A stretch of 64,000 nt of DNA from Paracoccus spongiarum. GTDB taxonomy: Bacteria > Pseudomonadota > Alphaproteobacteria > Rhodobacterales > Rhodobacteraceae. The position numbers and the translations under genes were made by a program. This document shows, one piece after another, positions 48,216 through 58,129 of this stretch. The notes under the pieces were generated by a model. It was not told the origin of the DNA. It saw only the letters and a program-made list of their open reading frames with translations, and did no database searches. Location of the stretch: assembly GCF_030732095.1 (NCBI RefSeq), contig NZ_JAVAMQ010000013.1, positions 27,855 to 91,854 of the forward strand, read 5' to 3'. Each line of letters starts with the position of its first letter. Positions within the stretch are counted from its first letter, which is position 1.

Positions 48216-51200
48216 ATGACAGCACGATCCCCCCACTTCATCCATCTGCGCACGCATTCCGAACATTCGCTGCTTGAGGGTGCGATCCCTGTCGGCAAGC
48301 TGGCGTCGCTTGCGGCCGAGGCAGGGATGCCGGCCGTCGCGCTGACCGACACCAATGCGATGTTCGCGGCGCTCGAATTCAGCGTCAAGGCGGTCGAGAA
48401 GGGGGTGCAGCCCATCATCGGCTGCCAGGTCACCCTGGCCGCCGAGGCCGTGGGGCCCGTGGTGCTGCTGGCGCAGGACGAGGCGGGCTGGCTGAACCTG
48501 ATGGCGCTGTCGTCGTGTCTCTATCTGCGTGACGGGGGCGCCTTGCCCCATGTCACGGTGGAGGAGCTTGCCGCTCACGCCGCGGGTCTCATCTGCCTGA
48601 CCGGCGGGGCTGCGGGCCCCCTGGGCCTGCTGGTGGCGCAGGGACGGGCCGACAGGGCCGCGGATCTTGCGCTGGGGCTGGCGCAGGCATTTCCGGGCCG
48701 CCTCTATGTCGAGCTGCAGCGCCATCCCGGCGAGAACGGGCAGCTGATGCCCGCCGAGGCCGCCAGCGAGGCCGGGCTGATCGATCTTGCCTTCTCCCGG
48801 AACCTTCCGCTGGTCGCGACCAATGATGTCTATTTCGCCCGGCCCGATCTCTACGAGGCGCATGATGCGCTGATCTGCATCGCCGAAAAGGCCTATGTGG
48901 ACCAGTCGCAGCCGCGCCGCCGCCTGACCCCGCAGCATTATTTCAAATCGCCCGAGGAGATGGCGGTGCTGTTTGCCGACCTTCCCGAGGCGCTGGAGAA
49001 CACCGTCGAGATCGCCCGCCGCTGCGCCTTCGCGGTCAGCCGGCACAAGCCCATCCTGCCGCGATTTGCCGAGGACGAGGTGGCCGAACTGCGCCGGCAG
49101 GCCAAAGCGGGGCTCGAGGCGCGGCTGAAGGTCATTCCCCATGCCGTGGCCGTCGAAAACTATCACGCGCGGCTGGAGTTCGAGCTGGGGATCATCGAGC
49201 AGATGGGTTTTCCCGGCTATTTCCTCATCGTGGCCGATTTCATCCGCTGGGCCAAGGATCACCGGATCCCGGTCGGGCCGGGCCGCGGCTCGGGCGCCGG
49301 CAGCCTGGTTGCCTATGCGCTGACCATCACCGATCTGGACCCGCTGCGCTATTCGCTGCTGTTCGAGCGGTTCCTGAACCCCGAGCGGGTCTCGATGCCG
49401 GATTTCGACATCGACTTCTGCATGGATCGCCGCGAGGAGGTGATCCGCTATGTGCAGGAACGCTATGGCCGGGACAAGGTCGGCCAGATCATCACCTTCG
49501 GCGCGCTGCTGTCCAAGGCCGCGGTGCGCGATGTCGGCCGGGTACTGCAGCTGCCCTTCGGGCAGGTCGACCGGCTGTCGAAGATGATCCCGGTCGAGGG
49601 TGTCAAGCCGGTCAGCATCGCCAAGGCGCTTGCCGACGAGCCGCGGCTGCGCGAGGCGGCCCGCGAGGAGGTCGTCGGCCGCCTGCTGGACTATGCCGGC
49701 AAGATCGAGGGGCTGTATCGCAACGCCTCGACCCATGCGGCGGGGGTGGTGATCGGGGACCGGCCGCTGGACCGGCTGGTGCCGCTGTATCGCGATCCGG
49801 CCTCGGACATGCCGGCCACCCAGTTCAACATGAAATGGGTCGAGCAGGCCGGGCTGGTCAAGTTCGACTTTCTCGGGCTGAAGACGCTGACGGTGATCCA
49901 GAACGCGGTCGATCTGATCAATGGCGGCGGGCGTCCGCTGCATGTGGCGGCCGACGGGCGCCTTCTCTACGACCCGCCGGCGGGGGCCGAGAACGAGATC
50001 AACGCGATCCCGCTGGATGACAGCGCCAGCTATGAGCTGTTCGCCAGCGCCCGCACGGTTGCCGTGTTCCAGGTGGAATCCAGCGGCATGATGGATGCGC
50101 TGCGGCGGATGCGGCCGACCTGCATCGAGGATATCGTCGCGCTGGTGGCCCTGTATCGTCCCGGCCCGATGGAGAACATCCCGACCTATTGCGAGGTCAA
50201 GAACGGGCTGCGCGATCTGGAATCGATCCATCCCAGCATCGACCACATCCTGGCCGAGACGCAGGGCATCATCGTCTATCAGGAACAGGTGATGCAGATC
50301 GCGCAGGTCATGGCCGGATACAGCCTTGGCGGCGCCGACCTGCTGCGCCGCGCGATGGGCAAGAAGATCGCCGCCGAGATGGCGAAGGAGCGGCCGAAAT
50401 TCATCAAGGGCAGCATCGCCAACGGCGTCGATGAGAAGAAGGCGGGCGAGGTCTTCGATCTGCTGGAGAAGTTCGCCAATTACGGCTTCAACAAGTCGCA
50501 TGCCGCCGCCTATGCGGTGGTCAGCTACCAGACCGCCTGGCTGAAGGCGAACCACCCGGTCGAGTTCATGGCGGCGGTGATGAACTGCGACATCCACCTG
50601 ACCGACAAGCTGGCCATCTACAAGCGCGAATGCGATCGCATGGGGATCGAGATCGTCGCCCCCTGCGTCAACGGATCGGCGCCGAGTTTCACCGTCGCCG
50701 GCGGCCGCATCCATTATGCCCTCGGTGCCCTGAAGGGCGTGGGCATCGAGGCGATGCGGCTGATCCATGCCGCGCGCGGGGATGACGCCTTCCGCGACAT
50801 GCATGATTTTGCCCGGCGCGTGGACATGAAGCGGGTGGGCAAGCGGCCGCTGGAGATGCTGGCGCGGGCGGGGGCCTTTGACCGGCTGGACGACAACCGC
50901 GCCCGGGTGCTGAAATCGCTGGACGGGCTGGTGGCGTGGTCGGCGGCCGTGCAGGCGCAGGCCGGGTCCAGCCAGTCAAGCCTGTTCGGCGGCGGCGAGG
51001 ATCTGCCGCCGCCGCGGGCCGCCATCGCGCCGGTCTGGCTGCCCTCGGAGAAGCTGGCCGAGGAACACAAGGCCATCGGCTTCTATCTGTCGGGACATCC
51101 GCTGGACGACTATCTGCCCGCGCTGCGCCGCAAGAAGGTCCAGACCCTGGCAGAGATCACCGCCGAGGCGGCGGGCGGGCCGCTGGTGACCCAGATCGCC

Positions 51201-51686
51201 GGGACCGTCGCGGCGCGGATGGAGCGGAAATCGGCCAAGGGCACGCAATACGCCTTTGTCAGCCTGTCCGACCCGACCGGGCTTTACGAGGTGACGGTGT
51301 TCTCGGACCTGCTGACGGCGGCGCGCGACCGGCTGGAGCCGGGCGAGAACCTGGTGTTGCAGGTGAAGGTCGAGCCGTCGGGCGACGAGGTCAAGATGCT
51401 GGCCAATTCGGTGACCCGGCTGGACGATGCGGTGGCCGATGCGGGTGCCGGCTGCCTTGCGGTCGAGATGCAGGGCGCTGACACGATCCCGCGGCTGGCC
51501 GAGGTGCTGGGCCGCCTGCGCAGCGAACTGGCGGTGTCGGCCCGCTCGCGCGGACCGCTGCTGCTGCGCATCCGCGAGGGCAGCGAGTTGATCGAGATCG
51601 AGGTGGCGAATGACGCGCCGCTGACCACGCCGGCCCGGCAGGCGCTGCGGGCCGTGCCGGGGGTTCTGGACGTGATCGAGGAATAG
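48216..51686 (+). CDS. dnaE: DNA polymerase III alpha subunit
   Basis: 1156 residues, the usual length for the replicative DnaE1 (DnaE2/ImuC is shorter). The PHP domain covers residues 1-280 (HLRTHSEHSLLEGAI at the start). The palm carries PDFDIDF with catalytic Asp398 and Asp400. GPGRGSGAGSLVAY lies near residue 355, RPGPMENIPTY near residue 649 and a helix-hairpin-helix near residue 860. The OB domain lies near residue 990, followed by a tau-binding tail. In the PHP domain the metal-ligand pattern appears partly altered (HLRTHSEHS for HLHVHSEYS), which fits loss of proofreading activity in favour of DnaQ. The start MTARSPHFIHLR was chosen by family alignment from memory. Confidence 0.96.
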   Translation: MTARSPHFIHLRTHSEHSLLEGAIPVGKLASLAAEAGMPAVALTDTNAMFAALEFSVKAVEKGVQPIIGCQVTLAAEAVGPVVLLAQDEAGWLNLMALSSCLYLRDGGALPHVTVEELAAHAAGLICLTGGAAGPLGLLVAQGRADRAADLALGLAQAFPGRLYVELQRHPGENGQLMPAEAASEAGLIDLAFSRNLPLVATNDVYFARPDLYEAHDALICIAEKAYVDQSQPRRRLTPQHYFKSPEEMAVLFADLPEALENTVEIARRCAFAVSRHKPILPRFAEDEVAELRRQAKAGLEARLKVIPHAVAVENYHARLEFELGIIEQMGFPGYFLIVADFIRWAKDHRIPVGPGRGSGAGSLVAYALTITDLDPLRYSLLFERFLNPERVSMPDFDIDFCMDRREEVIRYVQERYGRDKVGQIITFGALLSKAAVRDVGRVLQLPFGQVDRLSKMIPVEGVKPVSIAKALADEPRLREAAREEVVGRLLDYAGKIEGLYRNASTHAAGVVIGDRPLDRLVPLYRDPASDMPATQFNMKWVEQAGLVKFDFLGLKTLTVIQNAVDLINGGGRPLHVAADGRLLYDPPAGAENEINAIPLDDSASYELFASARTVAVFQVESSGMMDALRRMRPTCIEDIVALVALYRPGPMENIPTYCEVKNGLRDLESIHPSIDHILAETQGIIVYQEQVMQIAQVMAGYSLGGADLLRRAMGKKIAAEMAKERPKFIKGSIANGVDEKKAGEVFDLLEKFANYGFNKSHAAAYAVVSYQTAWLKANHPVEFMAAVMNCDIHLTDKLAIYKRECDRMGIEIVAPCVNGSAPSFTVAGGRIHYALGALKGVGIEAMRLIHAARGDDAFRDMHDFARRVDMKRVGKRPLEMLARAGAFDRLDDNRARVLKSLDGLVAWSAAVQAQAGSSQSSLFGGGEDLPPPRAAIAPVWLPSEKLAEEHKAIGFYLSGHPLDDYLPALRRKKVQTLAEITAEAAGGPLVTQIAGTVAARMERKSAKGTQYAFVSLSDPTGLYEVTVFSDLLTAARDRLEPGENLVLQVKVEPSGDEVKMLANSVTRLDDAVADAGAGCLAVEMQGADTIPRLAEVLGRLRSELAVSARSRGPLLLRIREGSELIEIEVANDAPLTTPARQALRAVPGVLDVIEE

Positions 51687-51738
51687 CGCGTCGCGGTAGT
51701 CGGGCGCGGGAGCGAGGCGGAGGCACGGGATGCGGCCG

Positions 51739-51792
51739 CCGGGGGGCCGTCTGCCCCCCGGACCCCCCCGAGGATATTTTCGCCAAGGCAAA
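51739..51792 (+). repeat. Dispersed hairpin-plus-tail element, copy 4
   Basis: CCGGGGGG-CCGTCTG-CCCCCCGG hairpin, then ACCCCCCCGAGGATATTTT and CGCCAAGGCAAA. It lies between the convergent dnaE and mnhG genes, so it could terminate dnaE. Confidence 0.85.
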
Positions 51793-51811
51793 GGGGCGGG
51801 CGAGGGGACGG

Positions 51812-52228
51812 CTATTCGCGGTGGTCGCGCTCTGCGCGGTCGATTTCGGGGACGGCGTCCATCAGGCTGCGCTCGGCCGAATCGCCATAGGTCGCCCAGT
51901 GCATGTCCTCGCCCGGATAGGGCAATTCCTCGGGCCGCCAGGTGAGGTGCATGTTCGTCTTGGCGATCATCAGCCCGGTGATCGGCGCGGTCAGGAACAG
52001 GAACAGCGTGATCAGCAGTTCATGCCAGCTGCCCTGATCGCTGAAGAAGCCGAACCAGCAGATCGAGGCGATCAGCACGCCGCCGACGCCGAGCGTCGCG
52101 GCCTTGGTGGGTGCGTGGAGCCGGGTCATCTGGTCGGGCAGCTTGACCAGCCCGAACGAGCCCACGAGGCCGAAGATGCCGCCGATCACCAGCACGGCGG
52201 AGATGAGGATTTCTGCGATCTGGTCCAT
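51812..52228 (-). CDS. mnhG: Na+/H+ antiporter subunit G
   Basis: 138 residues with three hydrophobic helices in the first 100 (IFGLVGSFGLVKLPDQMTRLH is the MnhG/PhaG signature, shared over two stretches) and a polar C-terminal tail longer than usual. Last gene of the antiporter operon, 12 bases after mnhF. MnhG is a small accessory subunit required for assembly. Confidence 0.93.
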   Translation of the reverse strand: MDQIAEILISAVLVIGGIFGLVGSFGLVKLPDQMTRLHAPTKAATLGVGGVLIASICWFGFFSDQGSWHELLITLFLFLTAPITGLMIAKTNMHLTWRPEELPYPGEDMHWATYGDSAERSLMDAVPEIDRAERDHRE

Positions 52229-52240
52229 GCGGATGCCCCC

Positions 52241-52510
52241 TTATTCGATCACGTCGCCGCGCAGCAGGAACTTGGCATAGGCGACGGTCGAGACGAAGCC
52301 GACCATGGCGAAGAGCATCATGATCTCGAAATACATCGTGGTGTCGTGCAGGATGCCGAACAGCGCGATCAGCGCGATCATGTTGATCGCCATCGTGTCC
52401 AGCGCGAGGACCCGGTCGCCGACGCCCGGCGCGATGACGATCCGGTAGAGGCAGAACAGCTGGCCGATGCCGAAGCAGCCGAAGGCGAAGGCGAGTGCGT
52501 AGGGGATCAT
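52241..52510 (-). CDS. mnhF: Na+/H+ antiporter subunit F
   Basis: 89 residues and three helices. YRIVIAPGVGDRVLALDTM is the MnhF/PhaF block. The ATG overlaps the mnhE stop as ATGA. Accessory membrane subunit of the Mrp complex. Confidence 0.93.
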   Translation of the reverse strand: MIPYALAFAFGCFGIGQLFCLYRIVIAPGVGDRVLALDTMAINMIALIALFGILHDTTMYFEIMMLFAMVGFVSTVAYAKFLLRGDVIE

Positions 52511-52998
52511 TCGAATATCTCCTTCAGCCGGGCCTCGTAGCGGCTTTTGATGTCGTCGATCACCGAGGCCGGGTCGGGCGCGTGCAGGCAATGGACCAGC
52601 AGCGCATGCCCGTCCTGCGAAAGGTCCGCGCTGACCGTGCCGGGGGTCAGGGTGATGGTGCCGGCGAGAACCGTGATCGCCTCGGGCGAGCGCAGGTCCA
52701 GGGGCACGGTGATCCAGGCGGGTTGCAGCAGCCGGTTGGGCTTGAACAGCACGATCATCGCCACCTGGATATTGGCCGTTATGATGTCGCGCAGCACCAG
52801 AAGCACGTAGGCGAGGATCTTTCCGGGGTGCCGCAGCCGGGCGCGGTCCGGCCAGTAGGGGCTGGTCATGGCCGGGATGGCGATGCTGAGGATGATCGCG
52901 AAGACCAGCGAGCCCCAGGCGAAGCGGTTGACCAGAAGCATCCACACCACCACCAGCACCGCGGAGAGGTAGGGATGGGGAAACAGGCGCCGGATCAT
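52507..52998 (-). CDS. mnhE: Na+/H+ antiporter subunit E
   Basis: 163 residues. N-terminal helices are followed by VLRDIITANIQVAMIVL near residue 68 and GTITLTPGTVSADLSQDGHA near residue 112, both MnhE hallmarks. The ATG overlaps the mnhD stop as ATGA. Positioned between D and F as in other Mrp operons. Confidence 0.94.
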   Translation of the reverse strand: MIRRLFPHPYLSAVLVVVWMLLVNRFAWGSLVFAIILSIAIPAMTSPYWPDRARLRHPGKILAYVLLVLRDIITANIQVAMIVLFKPNRLLQPAWITVPLDLRSPEAITVLAGTITLTPGTVSADLSQDGHALLVHCLHAPDPASVIDDIKSRYEARLKEIFE

Positions 52999-54593
52999 CG
53001 CGAACCCTCCTGCTGGCGCAGCACCGATTCGAGATAGGGGGCCGGATCGGTCAGCTGCGCCGCGGTCTGCCGAAGATATCCGGTCAGCGGACCGGCGAAC
53101 AGCGCCAGGGCGACCGTGCCGGCCAGCAATCCGCCGACTGCGGCGAAAGCGAGCCAGGGGGCGGCGGAATCGCCGACATCCTGGATCGGTTCGTCGGTTT
53201 CGAGCCTGGTCGGGATCGGTCCGCGCACCGGGCGCTGGCCCTCGTCGCTGTCATTGCCGGGTTGCGGGTCCATCTCGTGCGATTTCCAGAAAAGGATCGA
53301 GCCGGCGCGGGCAAAGCCCATCAGCGCGATCAGCGAGGTCACGAGGATCGTGGCCCAGATTCCGGCCATCCAGGGGTCGTCCAGCGTGGCCGACAGGATC
53401 ATCAGCTTGCCGAGGAAGCCGGACAGCGGCGGCAGGCCCACGACGGCGATTGCCGTGGCGAAGAACAGCGCCGATACCAGACCGGTGTTGCGGATCGCCG
53501 GGCGCAGCCGCAGCCAGAAATCGCCCCCCCGGCGCGCCGCGATCAGGTCCACGACCAGGAACAGCGCCGCCCCCGCGAGGGTCGAGTGCAGCATGTAGTA
53601 GAGGCCCGCCGTCAGCCCGGCCGCATCGAAGCGCGCGACCGGGATCATCAGCGTGCCGACCGAGGCGATGGCCGCGAAGGCCGCCAGCCGGGTCAGGCTG
53701 CGGGTCCCCAGCACGCCGATCTGGCCCAGCGCCAGGGTGATCAGCGCGGCAGGCAGGATCAGGTCGGTGGCGATCGTCTCGATCACCGTGTCCTGCGGAA
53801 ACACCAGCGTGAAGAACCGGATGATCGCGTAGACGCCGACCTTCGACATGATCGCGAACAACGCGGCCACCGGGCCGGGCGCGTTGGCATAGGTCGCCGG
53901 AAGCCAGAAATGCAGCGGCACGATGGCCGCCTTGATGGCGAAGACCACCAGCAGCAGCACCGCGCCGGTGCGCAGCAGCGCCGTGTCCTCGGCGGGCATC
54001 ATCGCCACGCGTTCGGCCATGTCGGCCATGTTCAGCGTGCCGGTGACGGCATAGAGCGTGCCCAGTGCGGCCAGGAACAGCGCCGAGCCGGCAAGGTTGT
54101 AGCTGATGTATTGCACGCCGGCGCGCAGCCGCATCGGGCCGCCGCCATGGATCATCAGCCCGTAGCTGGCGATCAGCAGCACCTCGAAGAAGACGAACAG
54201 GTTGAAGGCGTCGCCGGTCAGGAAGGCGCCGTTCAGCCCCATCATCTGGAACATCCACAGCGCGTGGAAATGCCAGCCCTTGCGGTCCCAGCCCGAGCCG
54301 ATGCCGTAAAGCTGCACCACCAGCGCCAGCACCGCCGACAGCAGCAGCATCAGCGCCGCCAGCCTGTCCAGCATCAGCACGATCCCGAACGGCGCGGGCC
54401 AGTTGCCGAGACGATAGACATGCACCTGCCCGTCGGCGGCCATCGCCGTCAGCCACAGCGCGGCACCCAGCGTCAGCACGCTGCCGGCGATGCCGAACAC
54501 CCGTTGCTGCAGCAGGTCGTGGCGCATCCACAGCACCATCAGCGAACCCAGCAACGCGGGCAGCAGGACCGGAGCGATCAGCCAGTGGTTCAT
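52995..54593 (-). CDS. mnhD: Na+/H+ antiporter subunit D
   Basis: 532 residues with about 14 helices, homologous to NuoM/NuoN-type proton channels. Conserved charged residues lie in FFEVLLIASYGLMIHGG near residue 130 and in the IKAAIVPLHFWLPATYANAP region near residue 220, with a longer-than-usual loop between late helices (near residue 440) rich in Asp and Pro. ATGA overlap with mnhC. Proton-translocating subunit. Confidence 0.95.
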   Translation of the reverse strand: MNHWLIAPVLLPALLGSLMVLWMRHDLLQQRVFGIAGSVLTLGAALWLTAMAADGQVHVYRLGNWPAPFGIVLMLDRLAALMLLLSAVLALVVQLYGIGSGWDRKGWHFHALWMFQMMGLNGAFLTGDAFNLFVFFEVLLIASYGLMIHGGGPMRLRAGVQYISYNLAGSALFLAALGTLYAVTGTLNMADMAERVAMMPAEDTALLRTGAVLLLVVFAIKAAIVPLHFWLPATYANAPGPVAALFAIMSKVGVYAIIRFFTLVFPQDTVIETIATDLILPAALITLALGQIGVLGTRSLTRLAAFAAIASVGTLMIPVARFDAAGLTAGLYYMLHSTLAGAALFLVVDLIAARRGGDFWLRLRPAIRNTGLVSALFFATAIAVVGLPPLSGFLGKLMILSATLDDPWMAGIWATILVTSLIALMGFARAGSILFWKSHEMDPQPGNDSDEGQRPVRGPIPTRLETDEPIQDVGDSAAPWLAFAAVGGLLAGTVALALFAGPLTGYLRQTAAQLTDPAPYLESVLRQQEGSR

Positions 54594-54991
54594 GCGGTCT
54601 CGTCCTCGGCGGGGCTGTCGTCGATGGTCTTCAGCGGGGGCATGATGCGGTCGTTCTCGGGCATGTTGATGTGATCGTCACCGCCCTCGATGAAGGCGCC
54701 AAGCGCCATCATCACCACCACCGCGGTCATCCCGAAGCTGATGACGATGGCGGTCAGCACCAGCGCCTGCGGCAGCGGATCGGTGTAGGTGTCGGGCGGC
54801 ACGGTGCCCGAGTGATCCCTGAGGATCGGCGGCAGATGCACCACCAGCCGGCCCGATGCGAACAGGAAGGCGTTGATCGCATAGGTCAGCATCGTCATGC
54901 CCAGCACGACCGCAAAGCTGCGCAGCCGCAGGATCAGATAGATGCCCGCGGCGGTCATCGCGCCGACGGCCGAGGCTACCAGCAGTTCCAT
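54590..54991 (-). CDS. mnhC: Na+/H+ antiporter subunit C
   Basis: 133 residues and three helices, NuoK-like. SFAVVLGMTMLTYAINAFLF near residue 25 and DPLPQALVLTAIVISFGMTA near residue 70 are conserved MnhC blocks. A 27-residue acidic C-terminal tail follows. One-base overlap with mnhAB. The start MELLVASAVG was chosen because upstream in-frame codons lie inside mnhAB. Confidence 0.94.
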   Translation of the reverse strand: MELLVASAVGAMTAAGIYLILRLRSFAVVLGMTMLTYAINAFLFASGRLVVHLPPILRDHSGTVPPDTYTDPLPQALVLTAIVISFGMTAVVVMMALGAFIEGGDDHINMPENDRIMPPLKTIDDSPAEDETA

Positions 54992-57834
54992 CACTGCGCC
55001 TCCCTTGTCTGTTCGTCGCTGAGGTCGATGTCCATCGGCTTGACGTTCACGGTCTCTCCGGCATGGCGCGCGATGCGCGACAGCGAGTTCAGCGCCAGCA
55101 TCACCGCGCCCACCACGCACAGGAACACGCCAAGATCGAAGCCCATCGCGGTCGCGAGCTCGAATTCCTCGATGAAGGGCAGCTTGAAGTAGCCGAAGGC
55201 CGAGGTCAGGAAGGGCAGGCCGTTGAACCACGCGCCGATGCCGGTCACGCTGGCCGCGACGACGCCGGCGCCGATCAGCGCATGATACGGCAGGGCCTGG
55301 CGATCCTGCGCCCAGGCATAGCCCGAGGCCATGTACTGCATCAGCAAGGCGATCGCGACGACGAGGCCGGCGATGAAGCCCCCGCCCGGCAGGTTGTGGC
55401 CGCGCAGGAAGATGTAGATGCCCACCATCAGCGAGATCGGCAGGATCACCCGCGTCGCGATCACCAGCATCAGCGGGTGGCGGTCGCCCGCGCGGCGCTG
55501 TTCATGTACCCAGTTGCGCAGCCTGCGTGACGACCGCCCCTGCAACAGGGTCTGGGTCAGCGCGAAGATCGCGATGGCCGCGATGCCCAGCACGGTGATC
55601 TCGCCGAAGGTATCATAGCCGCGGAAGTCCACCAGGATGACGTTCACGACGTTGTCGCCGCCGCCGCCCTTGTAGCTGTTGGCAAGCTGGTAGTCCGAGA
55701 TGGTAGGAAAGGCGAAGTCGCGGCGCAGGATCGCATAGGTCAGCCCGCCGAAGCCCAGCCCGGCCAGGGTCGCGATGAAGGCATCCCAGCCGCGCCGCAC
55801 CGAGGGGGTGTCGGTCAGGGTCCGCTTGGGCAGGAAGTTCAGTGCCAGCAGCAGCAGGATGACCGTCACCACCTCGACCGAGATCTGCGTCAGCGCCAGG
55901 TCGGGCGCCGAGAAATAGGCGAAGAAGGCCGAGACCATCAGCCCCACAATGCCGATCAGCACCAGCGCAAGGACCCGGATGCGATGGAAGAACACCATGC
56001 AGCCGGTCGCGATGATCGCCAGCAGCCAGCCGATGAAGGGCACCACCTCGATGGGCAGCATCGGGCGGGTGACCGGCCCGGCCTCGCCCGTATACCAGGC
56101 CAGTCCGCCGCAGAACAGCGTGGCGAGGGTGAATGCCGCGAGGGCGCGCGGCATTGAGCCGTTGGTGAGGTTGTCGGTCAGCGCGCGTCCGCCCCGCACC
56201 AGGCGCAGCACCAGGGCATCGAAGATGGTCTTGGCCTCGGGGCGCGGCGCGGCCTCCCAGGCGGCCAGCAGCGGCGAATGCAGGCGCAGCAGCAGGGCGC
56301 CGCCCGCGATCGCGATCATCGACATGATCAGTGCCGCGTTAACCCCGTGCCACAGGTAGATGTCCGAGTTCTGGACCTCGCCGGTCACCGCACTGGCCGA
56401 GGCATCGACCAGCCAGCCCGCCATGGTGTTCGGGAACAGCCCGATCAGGATCACCAGCGCCGCCAGCAGCGCGGGACCGGCCCACATGCCGAAGCCCGGA
56501 TCATGCGGATGATGCGGATAGTCGTCGCGCTGCGGACCCAGGAACACGTGGAAGATGAAGCGCAGCGAATAGCCGACCGAGAACAGCGCCGCGATGGTCG
56601 CCACCACCATGAAGCCCTGGCGGGCCTGTTCCAGATGGCTGGCCTCGTAAAGCATCATCTCTTTCGACAGGAAGCCGTTCAGGGGCGGGATGCCGGCCAT
56701 GGACAGCGCCGCGATGGTGCCGATGGCGAAGGTTATGGGCATCAGCCGTCGCAGGCCGCCCAGCCGCGCGATGGACCGCGTATGCGTCTCGTGGTCGATG
56801 ATCCCCGCGCTCATGAAAAGGGCGGCCTTGAAGGTGGCGTGGTTGATGATGTGGAACACCGCCGCGACGGCCGCCTCGGGCGTGCCGAAGCCCAGCAGCA
56901 TGGTGATCAGCCCCAGATGGCTGACGGTCGAAAAGGCCAGCAGCGCCTTGAGGTCGTCCTTGAAGGCCGCGATCACCGCGCCCAGCAGCATCGTCACCAG
57001 CCCCGTCGTCGCGACGATCCAGAACCACTGCTCGGTCCCGGCCAGCACCGGCCACAGCCGCGCCATCAGGAACAGCCCGGCCTTGACCATCGTCGCGCTG
57101 TGCAGATAGGCGCTGACCGGGGTGGGCGCGGCCATCGCATGGGGCAGCCAGAAATGGAACGGGAACTGCGCCGATTTCGTGAAAGCCCCGATCAGGATCA
57201 GCACCAGCGCGGTGGTATAGTGCGGGCTGGACTGGATCGCCTCCCTGGCGTTCAGGATGTCGCTGATGTCATAGCTGCCCGCGATCTGGCCAAGGATCAG
57301 CATCCCCGCGATCATCGCAAGCCCGCCCGAGCCGGTGACCGCCAGTGCCATCCTTGCGCCCTGCCGGCCTGCCGGCAGGTGACGCCAGTAACCGATCAGC
57401 AGGAACGAGCTGAGCGAGGTCAGCTCCCAGAAGATCAGCAGCAGCAGGATGTTGTCGGACAGCACGATGCCGATCATCGCGCCCTGGAACAGCATCAGAT
57501 AGGTGTAGAACTTGCCGATCGGGTCCTTCCGCGACAGGTAGAACCGCGCATAGGTGATGATCAGAAGCCCGATTCCCAGGATCAGGATGCCGAACAGCAG
57601 GGCAAGCCCGTCGATGCGGAAATTCGCGTTCAGCTGGATCATCGGCAGCCAGTCGAAGCGGGCGGTGATCACCTCGCCGCGCATGATCGCCGGACTGTGC
57701 AGAAGCAGCCCCAGAAGCGCCACCAGCGTCGTCGTGCCGCAGGCGGTCGCGGCCACGCTGCGCCCCGATCGGACCAGCAGACCGGGCAGCAGCGCGCCGA
57801 TGAAGGGTAGCATCGCGATGAGAGCTGGCGACAT
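54991..57834 (-). CDS. mnhA: Na+/H+ antiporter subunits A and B fused
   Basis: 947 residues. The first about 770 are MnhA (NuoL-like, FWELTSLSSFLLIGYW near residue 125; HSATMVKAGLFLMARLWPV near residue 242). The C-terminal about 150 are an MnhB domain (VILPISLMVGIYIFLRGHN, then PGGGFIAGLV). Group 2 Mrp operons have such an AB fusion. MnhA and MnhD together pump Na+ out against H+ and help in alkaline or salty conditions. First gene of the operon, divergent from ruvC with 295 bases between. Confidence 0.95.
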   Translation of the reverse strand: MSPALIAMLPFIGALLPGLLVRSGRSVAATACGTTTLVALLGLLLHSPAIMRGEVITARFDWLPMIQLNANFRIDGLALLFGILILGIGLLIITYARFYLSRKDPIGKFYTYLMLFQGAMIGIVLSDNILLLLIFWELTSLSSFLLIGYWRHLPAGRQGARMALAVTGSGGLAMIAGMLILGQIAGSYDISDILNAREAIQSSPHYTTALVLILIGAFTKSAQFPFHFWLPHAMAAPTPVSAYLHSATMVKAGLFLMARLWPVLAGTEQWFWIVATTGLVTMLLGAVIAAFKDDLKALLAFSTVSHLGLITMLLGFGTPEAAVAAVFHIINHATFKAALFMSAGIIDHETHTRSIARLGGLRRLMPITFAIGTIAALSMAGIPPLNGFLSKEMMLYEASHLEQARQGFMVVATIAALFSVGYSLRFIFHVFLGPQRDDYPHHPHDPGFGMWAGPALLAALVILIGLFPNTMAGWLVDASASAVTGEVQNSDIYLWHGVNAALIMSMIAIAGGALLLRLHSPLLAAWEAAPRPEAKTIFDALVLRLVRGGRALTDNLTNGSMPRALAAFTLATLFCGGLAWYTGEAGPVTRPMLPIEVVPFIGWLLAIIATGCMVFFHRIRVLALVLIGIVGLMVSAFFAYFSAPDLALTQISVEVVTVILLLLALNFLPKRTLTDTPSVRRGWDAFIATLAGLGFGGLTYAILRRDFAFPTISDYQLANSYKGGGGDNVVNVILVDFRGYDTFGEITVLGIAAIAIFALTQTLLQGRSSRRLRNWVHEQRRAGDRHPLMLVIATRVILPISLMVGIYIFLRGHNLPGGGFIAGLVVAIALLMQYMASGYAWAQDRQALPYHALIGAGVVAASVTGIGAWFNGLPFLTSAFGYFKLPFIEEFELATAMGFDLGVFLCVVGAVMLALNSLSRIARHAGETVNVKPMDIDLSDEQTREAQ

Positions 57835-58129
57835 CGGATCGTCTTCCCCGTTCGTTCGTGCGTTTTTATGGTTCTGGTTTTTCTGGTGGCAGGCGTTGCC
57901 GGAGTCAACCCGCGCAGGCTTGCCGGAGGATGCTTCGGAGGTCAAATCCGGCCCGCGGTCCGGGGAATGCCGGGGCGGGGCCTCGTGTCGCCCGGATTTG
58001 CGTGATCCTGGCCCGGGCGCGGCGGCGGCGGCGGGCCGGGGCCGCGGTCACGGATCTGGCGGCCGCAACTGGCACTGGTCGATGTTCGTGTTTCGTGCTA
58101 GCCATTGAAAAAACGGGCAGGGGGCAGAC
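57835..58129. other. Divergent promoter region of mnh and ruvC
   Basis: 295 bases. No gene is supported. The left end has an AT-richer patch with three GTTC tetramers (57850, 57854, 57871), but not at the 7-base spacing of an SOS box. No convincing LexA site was found for ruvCAB. Confidence 0.6.

Noticed and set aside
57850..57874. GTTC tetramers upstream of ruvC considered as an SOS box
   Set aside because: Their spacing is 0 and 13 bases instead of 7, and they lie over 250 bases from ruvC.
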